Shown piece after piece: positions 9,604-18,129 of a stretch of DNA of 57,883 nt. This DNA is from Sulfuritalea sp. Its GTDB lineage: Bacteria; Pseudomonadota; Gammaproteobacteria; Burkholderiales; Rhodocyclaceae. The position numbers were made by a program, and so were the translations under genes. Within the stretch, counting starts at the first letter, position 1. The number at the start of each line of letters is the position of its first letter. Location of the stretch: positions 1-57,883 of the forward strand of contig JAUXUK010000098.1 in the NCBI GenBank assembly GCA_030680805.1, read 5' to 3'. The notes beneath the pieces were generated by a model. The model was not told the DNA's origin, searched no databases, and was given only the letters and a program-made list of their open reading frames with translations.

Positions 9604-10644
9604 ATGAGACTGGTGCTAGCCCCGATGGAGGGCCTCGCCGACGACGTGCTGCGTGCGGTGCTGACGTCCGCGGGCGGCTATGACTGGTGCGTCACCGAGT
9701 TCGTCCGCGTCACCACCACGCTGCTGCCGCATTCCAGCTTCACGCGCCTCTCCCCCGAACTGAAGCACGGCTCGCGTACCGCCAGCGGCACGCCGGTGCG
9801 CATCCAGTTGCTGGGTTCCGATCCGTCGATGCTGGCGCAGAACGCCGCGCATCTGGCGTTGCTGCAGCCCGCCGGCATCGACCTGAATTTCGGCTGCCCG
9901 ACGCCGCTGGTGAATCGCAATCGCGGCGGCGCGGCGCTGCTCGACGAACCGGAACTCTTGCAGCGCATCGCGAGTGCCGTGCGCGCTGCGGTACCGCTCT
10001 CGATTCCGGTGACGGCCAAGATGCGCCTCGGCATCGAGGACACCGACCGCGCGCTGGATTGCGCGCTGGCGCTGGAAGCGGGCGGCGTGCAGGAACTGGT
10101 GGTGCATGCCCGCACCAAGGCCGACGGCTACCGGCCGCTGGTGCGCTGGGAATGGATCGCGCGCATCCGCGAGGCGGTAGAGCTGCCCATCATCGCCAAC
10201 GGCGAGGTATGGAACGTCGCCGACTACCGCGCCATCTGCGCCGCCACCGGCTGCGCAGATGTGATGCTCGGCCGTGGCGCAGTGGCCGACCCGCTGCTGG
10301 CGCGGCGCATTCGCAACGGCCAGGAGGACGAATCCACGGATGCCGACTGGGAGGAAATCCGGGAAATGATCGCCGTCTTCTGGACGCGAGTACAGGCCAA
10401 GCTCACGCCAACGCAATCACCGGGCCGCCTCAAGCAGTGGCTGGGCATGATGCAGCGCAGCTACCCGCAAGCGGAGCCGCTGTTCCGCGCCGTCCGGGAA
10501 GCGCGGCGCGCACCCGAGGTCAGCGAAGAACTGGAAAGTCACGGCGTCCGGCTGGATAACGCGGACGCGCCGCATGACTGCCGGCAGAAGCGCAATCGGA
10601 CCGCTCCCGGAGCGACGCACAGCGCTGACGTTACGGCGGTCTGA
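9604..10644 (+). CDS. dusC: tRNA-dihydrouridine(16) synthase DusC
   Basis: A 346-residue flavoenzyme that reduces a uridine in the tRNA D-loop with NADPH; position 16 is inferred from the DusC-type sequence. It opens with the Dus motif VLAPMEG, contains the catalytic Cys in LNFGCPTP (about residue 99), and has the FMN-binding segments VTAKMRLG, VVHARTK and PIIANGE, ending with VMLGRGA. DusC-subgroup markers ITEFVRV-like (VTEFVRV) and ASRTPSGT-like (GSRTASGT) match E. coli DusC better than DusA or DusB. About 25 residues at the C-terminus are poorly conserved and basic. It follows a 217-base repeat-rich gap. Confidence 0.9.
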   Translation: MRLVLAPMEGLADDVLRAVLTSAGGYDWCVTEFVRVTTTLLPHSSFTRLSPELKHGSRTASGTPVRIQLLGSDPSMLAQNAAHLALLQPAGIDLNFGCPTPLVNRNRGGAALLDEPELLQRIASAVRAAVPLSIPVTAKMRLGIEDTDRALDCALALEAGGVQELVVHARTKADGYRPLVRWEWIARIREAVELPIIANGEVWNVADYRAICAATGCADVMLGRGAVADPLLARRIRNGQEDESTDADWEEIREMIAVFWTRVQAKLTPTQSPGRLKQWLGMMQRSYPQAEPLFRAVREARRAPEVSEELESHGVRLDNADAPHDCRQKRNRTAPGATHSADVTAV

Positions 10645-11006
10645 GACTGACTGCAGACCTGCAGGCTTTCACGGTATCCGGCGGCTAAGTGCCCTGATGA
10701 CTTTTTCATGAGCAATGACGGCTATCGGGAATGCGCCCTTCTTGGGAGACTTTCCGCCAGGGTCTGCTCCACCCCCGAAACCGGCCAGTCGGATGTTCCG
10801 ATCCAAGACTTGCTTGAGGGTCTGTTTGCCAAAACCTCACCGACCCATCCGTGCCCACTATCGTCGCCTGTCATTTCCCACCTCCAACGGCAGGTCTCCG
10901 AGTAGAGCAGTCGCGCAAGAACCTCTCATGGGCAGCTCTTCGGCCATTCAAACCGTTGAGACTGGATTGGTTGAGTGGCAGGTTTGTGTCTCGGACGATG
11001 CTTGCA
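10645..11006. other. intergenic region between convergent genes, no gene seen
   Basis: 362 bases between dusC and the convergent benE-like gene. Short open frames exist on the plus strand but have no ribosome site, no family resemblance and atypical codon use. A near-palindromic CTGCAGACCTGCAG stretch lies soon after dusC. I see no strong terminator with a T-run. Confidence 0.4.
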
Positions 11007-12266
11007 TCAGTTCGCCGCTCCCTTGACGACTATAGGCTCGGGAGTGGTCTGCAGGGCTGTCTGCGCAGCCTGCGCACGCTGCGGAAGACGACCATTGAGT
11101 ACCGCGTAGGCCACCAGGCCGATCACCAAGCCCCAGAACGCTCCACCAATGCCGAACAGCGTGATGTTGGCGGCGGCAGCCACAAAGGTAATCAGCGAGG
11201 CTTCGCGGGTTTTCGCATCAGCCAAGGCGCTGGCGAGGCTGCCGCCGATGGTACCCAGCAGCGCCAGGCCCGCCAGCGTGGTGATGAAGGTCGCCGGGAA
11301 GGCCATGAAGATGGCGGCCAGTGTCACGCCGAACACGCCGACGAGGATGTAGAAGAGGCCTGCGGCCATGCCGGCGATCCAGCGCTTGGAAGGGTCTTCG
11401 TGCGCTTCCCGGCCGGTGCAGATTGCCGCCGTGATCGCGGCAATATTGAAGGCATGCGAGCCAAACGGCGCCATCAGCAACGAACCCAGCCCGGTGACGG
11501 TCACGATGGGATTGGCGCTGGTTTTGAAACCGTCATTGCGCAGCACCAGCATGCCGGGCATGTACTGCCCGGTCAGCGTGATCAGGAACAGCGGCAGCGC
11601 GACGCTCAGCAAGGCGTTGAACGAGAACGCCGGCAGGGTGAAGACGGGTGCCGCGAGCCTCAGTTCCAGTCCCGACAGATCGACGCGCCCCTGGACCAGC
11701 AGGAAGGCCAGCCCCAGCACCAGGATGCCCACCACGGCGTAGCGCGCGGTGAAACGCTTGAGTAGCACGTAGGTGACGATCAGCAATCCCGCCAGCAGCG
11801 GGTCTATGTTCATGCCGCCAAAGGCACCGATACCGAATTGCAGCAGGATGCCGGCCAGCAGCCCGGCGGCCACGCCCGGCGGGATCAGCCGGATGACTCT
11901 CTCGAACCAGCCCGACAGCCCGAGCACCACGAAGGCCGCCGCCGAAATCAGGTACGCACCGATCGCTTCCGCATAGGGTACGGTCGCCAGTGCCGTGATG
12001 AGAAACGCGGCTGCCGGCGTGGACCAGGCGGTGATGATCGGTTCGCGGGTGATCCAACTGAGGATCAGCCCCGTCACCCCGACGCCGATCGAAATCGACC
12101 ACACCCACGAGGCCGTCAACTCCGTGCTGAGGCCGGCCACCTTGGCGGCCTGGAACACCAGGATGAAGGTACCGCCATAGTTGACGATGACCGAGATCAG
12201 GCCGGCCACGACAGGATGGGCAAGATCGCTCAAACGAACGGACGAGGGTGTGGTGGATGACGACAT
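11007..12266 (-). CDS. benE: benzoate/proton symporter family protein BenE
   Basis: A 419-residue inner-membrane protein of the BenE family (benzoate:H+ symporters, related to nucleobase/ascorbate transporters), with about 12 hydrophobic helices. Family-type segments include ELTASWVWSISIGVG, SWITREPIITAWSTPAAAFL and MAPFGSHAFNIAAITAAICTG. I chose the ATG at 12266 (MSSSTTP) because the membrane domain starts soon after it; the in-frame extension to 12452 overlaps the divergent regulator. No benzoate-degradation gene is nearby, so aromatic uptake is a family-based guess. Confidence 0.88.
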   Translation of the reverse strand: MSSSTTPSSVRLSDLAHPVVAGLISVIVNYGGTFILVFQAAKVAGLSTELTASWVWSISIGVGVTGLILSWITREPIITAWSTPAAAFLITALATVPYAEAIGAYLISAAAFVVLGLSGWFERVIRLIPPGVAAGLLAGILLQFGIGAFGGMNIDPLLAGLLIVTYVLLKRFTARYAVVGILVLGLAFLLVQGRVDLSGLELRLAAPVFTLPAFSFNALLSVALPLFLITLTGQYMPGMLVLRNDGFKTSANPIVTVTGLGSLLMAPFGSHAFNIAAITAAICTGREAHEDPSKRWIAGMAAGLFYILVGVFGVTLAAIFMAFPATFITTLAGLALLGTIGGSLASALADAKTREASLITFVAAAANITLFGIGGAFWGLVIGLVAYAVLNGRLPQRAQAAQTALQTTPEPIVVKGAAN

Positions 12267-12377
12267 GGTCTGTTTGCAACTCCCGCAAGGTGGGTTCTTG
12301 ACCCGGATTGAATGCTGCTTTATAAGTTCAAAATGGCTTGTTGCGCCCAGCCACTTTCCTGATGACAGGCAGACCAA
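12267..12377. promoter_or_regulatory. divergent benE / MocR-type promoter region
   Basis: 111 bases between divergently transcribed benE and the MocR-type regulator, locally AT-richer (GCTTTATAAGTTCAAAATGG at about 12315-12334). MocR regulators often control the adjacent divergent gene from such a region. I cannot define the operator. Confidence 0.4.
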
Positions 12378-13874
12378 TTGTTCAAGCACGCCCAACTCGA
12401 ATCCGTCAAAACCTGGCTGGGCGACCCGGCGCATGGCACCTTGCCGCGGCATGCGCGCATCCAGCGTGCCATCCGGCAGTTGATCCTCGATGGTGCGCTC
12501 GACGTCGGCAAGCCTCTACCCGCATCGCGCGCGCTGGCGAAATCTCTGGGCGTCTCACGCGATACCGTCGAGTCGGCGTACAGCCAGTTGCATGCCGAGG
12601 GGTTCATCGAGCGCCGCGTGGGCAGCGGCAGTTTCGTGTCAGAACGAGCGCAGCGCTTGTCAAGACGCGGCGCAACGCAACACCTTAGCTTGCGGCGCGA
12701 GTCGCCGCGCCTGAGTCAGCGCGGCGCTGCCATGTTCCAGGGAGGGGGCGTGCGCGAGTCTCTGGCGCCCCGTCCATTCGCCCCAGGCGTGCCGGAAACA
12801 CGCGGTTTCCCTCTACAGACATGGGAGCGCCTGGAGCGGCAGGTGTTGAAGGAATATGGGGCCAGGGCTCTGGCGCACAGCCATCCACAGGGGATGGAGC
12901 CGCTGCGGCGTGCCATTGCGGATCACGTCAATCTCGAACGCGGGGGGCGCGCCACGCCTGAGCGGGTACTGGTGCTGACCAGTTCGCAGCAGGCCCTGAC
13001 CCTGTGCGCCACCGTGCTGCTCGATGACGGTGACCGGATCTTCATCGAAGATCCCGTGTACCACGGGGCGCGGAAGGCTTTCGATGCCGCCGGGCTGGCG
13101 TGCGTGCCGGTCCCGCTGGATGCCCAGGGTATGCAAGTGGCCCGCCTGGTCGACATGGCGCAGCCGGGCAAAGCGGTCTATCTGACCCCATCGCATCAAT
13201 TCCCGACCGGGACGACGCTGGCGCTGGACCGGCGGCTTGCAGTCATCGAGTGGGCGCGACAGCATCACGCCTGGATCATCGAGGACGACTACGACAGCGA
13301 GTTCCACTATGCCGGCAGGCCCACCGCCTGCGTGCAGGGCCTTGATGCGCACGACAGGACGATCTACATCGGCACCTTCACCAAATCGCTATTCCCCGGC
13401 TTGCGCATCGCCTACATGGTGCTGCCGTCCCAGCTCGTGGCGCCCATGACGGTTGCGCGCACCCTGATGGACGGGCATAACGCATCGATCCCGCAACTGA
13501 CGCTGGCACGCTTCATGGAAGGTGGGCACTTCGGAGCGCACGTGCGCGCCATGCGCGGTGTCTATGCCGATCGGCTCGACGCGCTGGTGCGCCTCGTGCG
13601 CAAGCACCTGGCCGATTTCGTCGAACCGAGAGTGCCGGTCGGCGGAATGCAGATGCCCTGCATCTTGATCCGCAATATTCCGGAGCGCGAGGCCATCGAT
13701 ACCGCGCGCCGGGCCGGAATCGATCTATTGGGGCTGGCGGCACTGCATGCGTCGAACAAGCACAAGGCCGGCTTCCTAATGGGGTTCGCGGCCTACACCC
13801 CGGATGAGATGGAAGCAGCGGTCAAAAAACTGGTCGGGTTGCTCCGGCCACTGGAGCGCCGGTACCCGCGGTGA
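12378..13874 (+). CDS. MocR/PdxR-type transcriptional regulator (GntR-aminotransferase fusion)
   Basis: A 498-residue PLP-dependent regulator. The N-terminal GntR winged helix covers about residues 25-95 (LPASRALAKSLGVSRDTVES, then GFIERRVGSGSFV). A class-I aminotransferase-like domain covers about 130-495. The PLP-binding lysine is Lys336 in GTFTKSLFPGLRIA, and the MocR hallmark EDDYDSEFHYAGRP is intact, so PLP binding is likely. It starts at TTG; no better in-frame ATG precedes the conserved region. Divergent from benE, which is its most likely target by context. The family responds to PLP or to amino-compound adducts. Confidence 0.9.
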   Translation: MFKHAQLESVKTWLGDPAHGTLPRHARIQRAIRQLILDGALDVGKPLPASRALAKSLGVSRDTVESAYSQLHAEGFIERRVGSGSFVSERAQRLSRRGATQHLSLRRESPRLSQRGAAMFQGGGVRESLAPRPFAPGVPETRGFPLQTWERLERQVLKEYGARALAHSHPQGMEPLRRAIADHVNLERGGRATPERVLVLTSSQQALTLCATVLLDDGDRIFIEDPVYHGARKAFDAAGLACVPVPLDAQGMQVARLVDMAQPGKAVYLTPSHQFPTGTTLALDRRLAVIEWARQHHAWIIEDDYDSEFHYAGRPTACVQGLDAHDRTIYIGTFTKSLFPGLRIAYMVLPSQLVAPMTVARTLMDGHNASIPQLTLARFMEGGHFGAHVRAMRGVYADRLDALVRLVRKHLADFVEPRVPVGGMQMPCILIRNIPEREAIDTARRAGIDLLGLAALHASNKHKAGFLMGFAAYTPDEMEAAVKKLVGLLRPLERRYPR

Positions 13875-14081
13875 CAAATCTGTTTCGCCTTCTTGATCGG
13901 CACCCGGAACTGCTGAACGAATTGCAGAACTGATCTCGCTGACCCTTGTCGGCCCAGACTGTGTAAAAGCCAGTGAACTCGCCGATCGATCATGCGCAAC
14001 GCCTTCATGGACTACGAAGCGATTTGGCCTGCTATGGCGTAATGCGTGGGCCTTGGGTCGGAACGGTAGAGAACTGGGCAG

Positions 14082-14993
14082 TCATGCCGCGCCGTTTGTT
14101 GGCGCGAACAGTCCCGCCCGCGCATGTTCGCTGACCGCACGCGCTGCCGGATGAGTCAGTCGCCGTTCCGCGGAAATCAGGAAGAACCGCTCGCGCAGGT
14201 CTTCCGTTTCGCCCAGGCTGACGACTTTGTAGTGGGCCCTGACGTCCGTCACGCTGGCCGCCGGCGCGGGAAACACCCCGGCACCGGCTTCACCGAAGGC
14301 CTTCATCAAGGCGCTGTCGTCGAATTCGCCGACGATGCGCATGTGTCGACCCTGCCGCTCCAGCCAGCGCGGCAAGGCGCCATGGAGCGCGCTGTCGCGG
14401 CCGGGTAGAAGCAGCGGCGCACCATCGAGGCAGGCGGGAAAATCGCCGGTCAGCCGCGCGGCGAGGGCTGGCGCGGCCATGAACGCAAGTGCCGATTCGC
14501 CCAACGGGTGGCTGTAACCCTTGATATCCGTTCCCGGCGGCATGGGCCGGTCGGCCAGCACCATGTCCAGGCGGTGGATGGCGAGATCGGCCAGCAGACG
14601 ATCGAGGCGGTCCTCCTGGCACACCAGGCGCACTGCTTCGGGCAGTTCCAGCACCGGCGCGAGCAGGCGATGGGCGATGAATTTCGGCACCACGTCGGCG
14701 ATGCCGACGCGGAAGGTGATGAAGCGCTCCTCGCCACCATTCCTCAGCAGCTCTTCCAACTCGGTCCCGGTCTGGAAGATTTCCTCGGCATAGGACTGTG
14801 CCAGTTTGCCCGCCTCGGTTAGTTCGAGCCGTCGTCCGGCACGACGGAACAAGGCCACGCCGAGCCGATCTTCGAATTGGGAAATTTGACCGGAAAGGGT
14901 CTGCGGCGTCAGGTGCAGCCGCTCCGCCGCAAGGGTGACGCCCCCCGAGCGGGCAACGGCGAGAAAGTAGTGCAGGTGCTTGTAATTGAGCAT
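14082..14993 (-). CDS. nhaR: LysR-family regulator, NhaR-like
   Basis: A 303-residue LysR-type regulator. The N-terminal helix-turn-helix (YKHLHYFLAVARSGGVTLAA, then LTPQTLSGQISQFEDRLGVALF) matches the NhaR subgroup, which activates Na+/H+ antiporter genes in response to Na+ in E. coli; the rest is a typical effector-binding domain. It is divergent from the hpf-like gene that begins the long stress/ion island, with a symmetrical site between them (15027-15057). By context it may control that run of genes, some of which move Na+ and other cations. The symbol rests on overall resemblance. Confidence 0.82.
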   Translation of the reverse strand: MLNYKHLHYFLAVARSGGVTLAAERLHLTPQTLSGQISQFEDRLGVALFRRAGRRLELTEAGKLAQSYAEEIFQTGTELEELLRNGGEERFITFRVGIADVVPKFIAHRLLAPVLELPEAVRLVCQEDRLDRLLADLAIHRLDMVLADRPMPPGTDIKGYSHPLGESALAFMAAPALAARLTGDFPACLDGAPLLLPGRDSALHGALPRWLERQGRHMRIVGEFDDSALMKAFGEAGAGVFPAPAASVTDVRAHYKVVSLGETEDLRERFFLISAERRLTHPAARAVSEHARAGLFAPTNGAA

Positions 14994-15026
14994 GACGCCT
15001 TCGTCTCAGTTCGTGTTTTTCGAATG

Positions 15027-15057
15027 ATTCGCTAACTATTATCTGTTTGTTACGAAT
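15027..15057. promoter_or_regulatory. candidate LysR/NhaR operator
   Basis: ATTCGCTAAC (15027-15036) and GTTACGAAT (15049-15057) form an interrupted inverted repeat with one extra base in the left arm. Another half-like TTTCGAAT lies at 15018-15025. The position between divergent nhaR and hpf, and the AT-rich centre, fit an LysR binding site. A possible sigma-70 promoter toward hpf is TTGTTA (15047-15052) and ATAATC (15071-15076), 18 bases apart. Confidence 0.45.
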
Positions 15058-15110
15058 AGTCAAGATATCCATAATCCTTCTTGTCGATTGATCAACCAGA
15101 GGGAGGCTCC

Positions 15111-15467
15111 ATGAACATCCAGATCCATGCGCAAGACTTCGCCCTGACCGAAGGCCTGCGCGAACACGTTGCACGCCGCCTCGCCTACGCACTGAATCAC
15201 GGCCAGGACATTGTGTCGCGGATCGTGGTGCGCCTGTCCGATGTCAATGGCCCGCGCGGCGGCGTGGACAAGCGCTGCGGCATAGAAATACGCCTCAAGG
15301 GCACCTCCGCCGTCGCCATCGAAGACACCGAGGCCGATCTCTATGCCGCCATCGACCGCGCGGCGGACCGGGCGGGACGCACGCTGGATCGGCGCCTGTC
15401 GCGACGCCGCGAGTTTCCCGTGGTTTCGATGTCCCGGCAGCAGCCCCTCCCGGCGGAAGCGGAATGA
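15111..15467 (+). CDS. hpf: ribosome hibernation-promoting factor, HPF/RaiA (S30AE) family
   Basis: A 118-residue protein of the S30AE family, which binds the 30S decoding region and inactivates ribosomes in stress or stationary phase. It shows the usual start MNIQIHAQDF, a beta-alpha-beta core, and DLYAAIDRAADRAGRTLDR, the typical end of the domain with basic ribosome-facing residues (LDRRLSRRRE). It is the short form without the long C-terminal dimerisation domain. The ATG at 15111 follows GAGGGAGG at ideal spacing; an ATG 30 bases earlier lacks this. It opens the 20-kb stress/ion run. Confidence 0.88.
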   Translation: MNIQIHAQDFALTEGLREHVARRLAYALNHGQDIVSRIVVRLSDVNGPRGGVDKRCGIEIRLKGTSAVAIEDTEADLYAAIDRAADRAGRTLDRRLSRRREFPVVSMSRQQPLPAEAE

Positions 15468-15568
15468 AACGCACCGCCTCGCAAATTGCCACAATCGGCG
15501 TCGTCATGGGAGCGGACACCAACGGGGCGACGCCGCGGGTAACCGCACGCGTCCTGGAGAAAGACTGA
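15464..15568 (+). CDS. possible 34-residue peptide coupled to hpf
   Basis: An ATG overlaps the hpf stop (ATGA) and opens a frame of 34 codons ending one base before the next gene's start. Its fit between two coupled genes, with no space left over, is the main support. The peptide has a short hydrophobic stretch (IATIGVVMGA) and a basic start. It could be a real small protein or a former longer gene; nothing identifies a function. Confidence 0.35.
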   Translation: MKRTASQIATIGVVMGADTNGATPRVTARVLEKD

Positions 15569-15569
15569 C

Positions 15570-16157
15570 ATGAGCCGACCCGGCCTGGTCGCCTTGGTCG
15601 CGCAGCTTCCGACGCGGTTCGTTCAGGCGCATCGCGGAACCTGGCTGGCGCTTGCCGTCGGCATGACGGGGATTCTCGCGCTGCTGATCTGGGGCGCCGT
15701 GTCGCTTTTTGGCTGGCTGTGGGGTCAGGCACAAGCGCTGACCGAGGCCGCTCCGGATGCGGCACGAACCGTGATCGCGCAGGTGGAGAACACCGTCCCC
15801 GGCGCGCGCGAAAAGCTTGGCGAATTCGTGCCTGTGCTCAAACCCGAGCCGCCGCCGCGCGACGTGTCGGGCACGGACATCGGTCCGGTGGCCCGCTATC
15901 CCGGCCTGGCGCGTTCGCACTGGCATCGCGATGGCCGCGAGATCACGGTGCGCTACGAGGGGCGCGCCGATTACGCCGCGGTCCTCGACCACTATGCCAA
16001 GGGCTTCGCCGCGCAGGGCTACGCGCAAAGCGTGGTGTCCGCCGCCCCCGAGGGCGAGGAGCATGACTACCGCAAGAACGACGACAGGGTGCGCTTCAAG
16101 GTCGCGCAACTGCCGCAGGGCAAGGTCAAGGCGACGATCGTCACCGTCCTGCCGTGA
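15570..16157 (+). CDS. single-TM protein of unknown function
   Basis: A 195-residue protein with one strong membrane helix at about residues 25-50 (LALAVGMTGILALLIWG) and a C-terminal soluble domain of about residues 100-195. The soluble part is rich in charged and aromatic residues (YPGLARSHWHRDGREITVRY) and looks like a small alpha/beta fold. It lies between the hpf-like gene and a TerB-like gene with short spacing, so probably belongs to the same transcript. No family recognised. Confidence 0.7.
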   Translation: MSRPGLVALVAQLPTRFVQAHRGTWLALAVGMTGILALLIWGAVSLFGWLWGQAQALTEAAPDAARTVIAQVENTVPGAREKLGEFVPVLKPEPPPRDVSGTDIGPVARYPGLARSHWHRDGREITVRYEGRADYAAVLDHYAKGFAAQGYAQSVVSAAPEGEEHDYRKNDDRVRFKVAQLPQGKVKATIVTVLP

Positions 16158-16181
16158 CCGACTCTTGAGGAAAGAAGATAC

Positions 16182-17132
16182 ATGACACCCCTGGAACAGA
16201 AAGCCGTTCTTGCCATCGCCATCCATGCCGCCTTCGCCGATGGGGCGAAGGACGAGCGCGAGCGGGAGGAAGTCCGTCGCGTCGCCGAAAACCTGGCGGA
16301 CGAAAGCGGCGCGCCCGACCTGTCCCGCCTGTATCAGGACGTGCTGCTCAAGCGCCTGACGCTCCCCACCGCGGCGGCAATGCTGACGGATGCCGGCCAG
16401 CGCCAGTTCGCCTACGAGATGGCCCTGTGCGTCTGCGAGGCCGACGGCCGCCTGGCCGACGGCGAGCGACGCTTCCTCGACGAACTGAAGCGTCTGTTCG
16501 CCCTTCCGGCGACCGCGACGGACCTGATCGAGGGCGAAGTCGAATTATTGGTCGAGCAAACCGAGTTCATGCCGCCGCCGTCGGTCGCCGCCTCCGCGCC
16601 GCCCATGCCGTCGGCGGTTTCCGCAGCCGAGCAGGACAAGTCCATCCTCAACCACGCGCTGCTGGCCGGCGCACTGGAACTGCTGCCGCAGTCCTGGGCC
16701 TCGATGGCGATCATCCCGCTGCAGGTCAAGATGGTCTATGGCATCGGCAAGACGCATGGCGTGGCGCTCGACCAGGGCCACATCAAGGAATTCATCGCGG
16801 CGGCCGGCGTCGGGCTGACCTCGCAATACCTGGAACAGTTCGGCCGCAAGCTGCTCGGCGGCCTGCTCGGCAAGGCGGCGGGCAAGACCTTCGGCAAGGT
16901 CGGCGGCGCGGCGACCGGCATGGCCTTCTCGTTCGCGACCACCTATGCGCTGGGCCAGCTCGCCCGGCGCTACTACGCCGGCGGGCGAACGATGAACACC
17001 GGCCTGCTGCGCACGACTTTCCAGGATCTGCTCGGCCCCGCCAAGCAGTTGCAGGCGCAGTACCTGCCGCAAATTCAACAAAAGGCATCGACGCTCGACG
17101 CCGGCCAGATCATGGCGCTGATGCGCGCGTGA
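16182..17132 (+). CDS. TerB-like / DUF697-like membrane-associated protein
   Basis: A 316-residue protein. The N-terminal ~130 residues look like a TerB/tellurite-resistance helical domain (AIAIHAAFADGAKDERE, then CVCEADGRLADGERRFLDE), which carries paired acidic 'DG' loops. The C-terminal half resembles DUF697/YcjF-like membrane domains (KMVYGIGKTHGVALDQGHIKE, then Gly-rich GRKLLGGLLGKAAGKTFGK). The gene has a purine-rich ribosome site and sits immediately before a TerC gene, a recurring TerB-TerC pairing in metal/stress contexts. The function is not known in detail. Confidence 0.75.
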   Translation: MTPLEQKAVLAIAIHAAFADGAKDEREREEVRRVAENLADESGAPDLSRLYQDVLLKRLTLPTAAAMLTDAGQRQFAYEMALCVCEADGRLADGERRFLDELKRLFALPATATDLIEGEVELLVEQTEFMPPPSVAASAPPMPSAVSAAEQDKSILNHALLAGALELLPQSWASMAIIPLQVKMVYGIGKTHGVALDQGHIKEFIAAAGVGLTSQYLEQFGRKLLGGLLGKAAGKTFGKVGGAATGMAFSFATTYALGQLARRYYAGGRTMNTGLLRTTFQDLLGPAKQLQAQYLPQIQQKASTLDAGQIMALMRA

Positions 17133-17142
17133 GGACAAAATC

Positions 17143-18129
17143 ATGAACGATACCGCCGCCGTCAGCTTTGCCACCGGCCCGATGTGGGCCGGCTTCATCG
17201 CCTTCGTGCTCGCCATGCTGGCGCTCGACCTGTTCGTCTTCGGCGGGCGCAAGGCGCACCGCGTCCATGTCAGGGAAGCGGCCGCCTGGGTGGCCGTCTG
17301 GGTCAGCCTCGCACTGGCCTTCGCCGGCCTGCTCTGGTGGTATCTCAACGACACCCAGGGAGCCGTGGTGGCGCGCACCAAGACGCTGGAGTTCCTTGCC
17401 GGCTACCTGATCGAACAGTCGCTGTCGGTGGACAACATGTTCGTCTTCGTCATGATCTTCAGCTACTTCGCCGTGCCGCCGGAACTGCAGCGCCGCGTGC
17501 TGCTCTACGGCGTGCTCGGCGCCATCGTCATGCGCGCCGGGATGATCTTCGCCGGCGTCTGGCTGGTGCAGCAGTTCGCCTGGATCCTCTACGTCTTCGG
17601 CGCCTTCCTGGTCGTCACCGGCATCAAGATGATCATCTTCGCCGAGGCGGAACCCGACCTCGAAAAGAATCCGCTGCTGCGCTGGCTGCGCGGGCACATG
17701 CGCATCACGCCCGAGTTCCACGGCGAGAAGTTCTTCGTGCGGCAGAACGGCATCCTCTGGGCGACGCCGATGTTCCTCGTGCTGGTACTGATCGAGGCCA
17801 GCGACGTGGTGTTCGCGGTGGACAGCATCCCGGCCATCTTCGCCGTCACCACCGACCCCTTCATCGTGTTCACTTCGAACATCTTCGCCATCATGGGTCT
17901 GCGCGCGCTGTACTTCCTTCTCGCCGACATGGCGGATCGCTTCCATCTGCTCAAGTACGGCCTGGCCCTCGTGCTGGTCTTCATCGGCGGCAAGATGCTC
18001 GTCATGCCCTGGTTCCACATGCCGATCCAGTGGTCGCTGACCATCGTCGCCAGCATCATCGCCGTGTCGGTGGTGGCCAGCCTTGCCCTGACGAAACCGC
18101 ACTCTGTCGCCGCCGGAGAAAAAGCATGA
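17143..18129 (+). CDS. alx: TerC/Alx-family integral membrane protein
   Basis: A 328-residue inner-membrane protein with about nine helices. It carries TerC/Alx signatures: LIEQSLSVDNMFVFVMIF near residues 87-104, LVLIEASDVVFAVDSIPAIF near 210-229, and NIFAIMGLRALYFLL. The paired acidic residues in these helices are thought to carry Mn2+ (or related) ions; E. coli Alx is a pH-responsive Mn2+ exporter. Ten bases separate it from the TerB-like gene, leaving no room for the yybP-ykoY riboswitch found before E. coli alx. It overlaps the following USP by ATGA. Confidence 0.92.
   Translation: MNDTAAVSFATGPMWAGFIAFVLAMLALDLFVFGGRKAHRVHVREAAAWVAVWVSLALAFAGLLWWYLNDTQGAVVARTKTLEFLAGYLIEQSLSVDNMFVFVMIFSYFAVPPELQRRVLLYGVLGAIVMRAGMIFAGVWLVQQFAWILYVFGAFLVVTGIKMIIFAEAEPDLEKNPLLRWLRGHMRITPEFHGEKFFVRQNGILWATPMFLVLVLIEASDVVFAVDSIPAIFAVTTDPFIVFTSNIFAIMGLRALYFLLADMADRFHLLKYGLALVLVFIGGKMLVMPWFHMPIQWSLTIVASIIAVSVVASLALTKPHSVAAGEKA

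Noticed and set aside
10708-11026. two short plus-strand frames after dusC
   Set aside because: No ribosome site, no family resemblance and they overlap each other.
17133-17142. yybP-ykoY manganese riboswitch before the TerC gene
   Set aside because: Only ten bases separate TerC from the preceding gene, so there is no leader to hold one.
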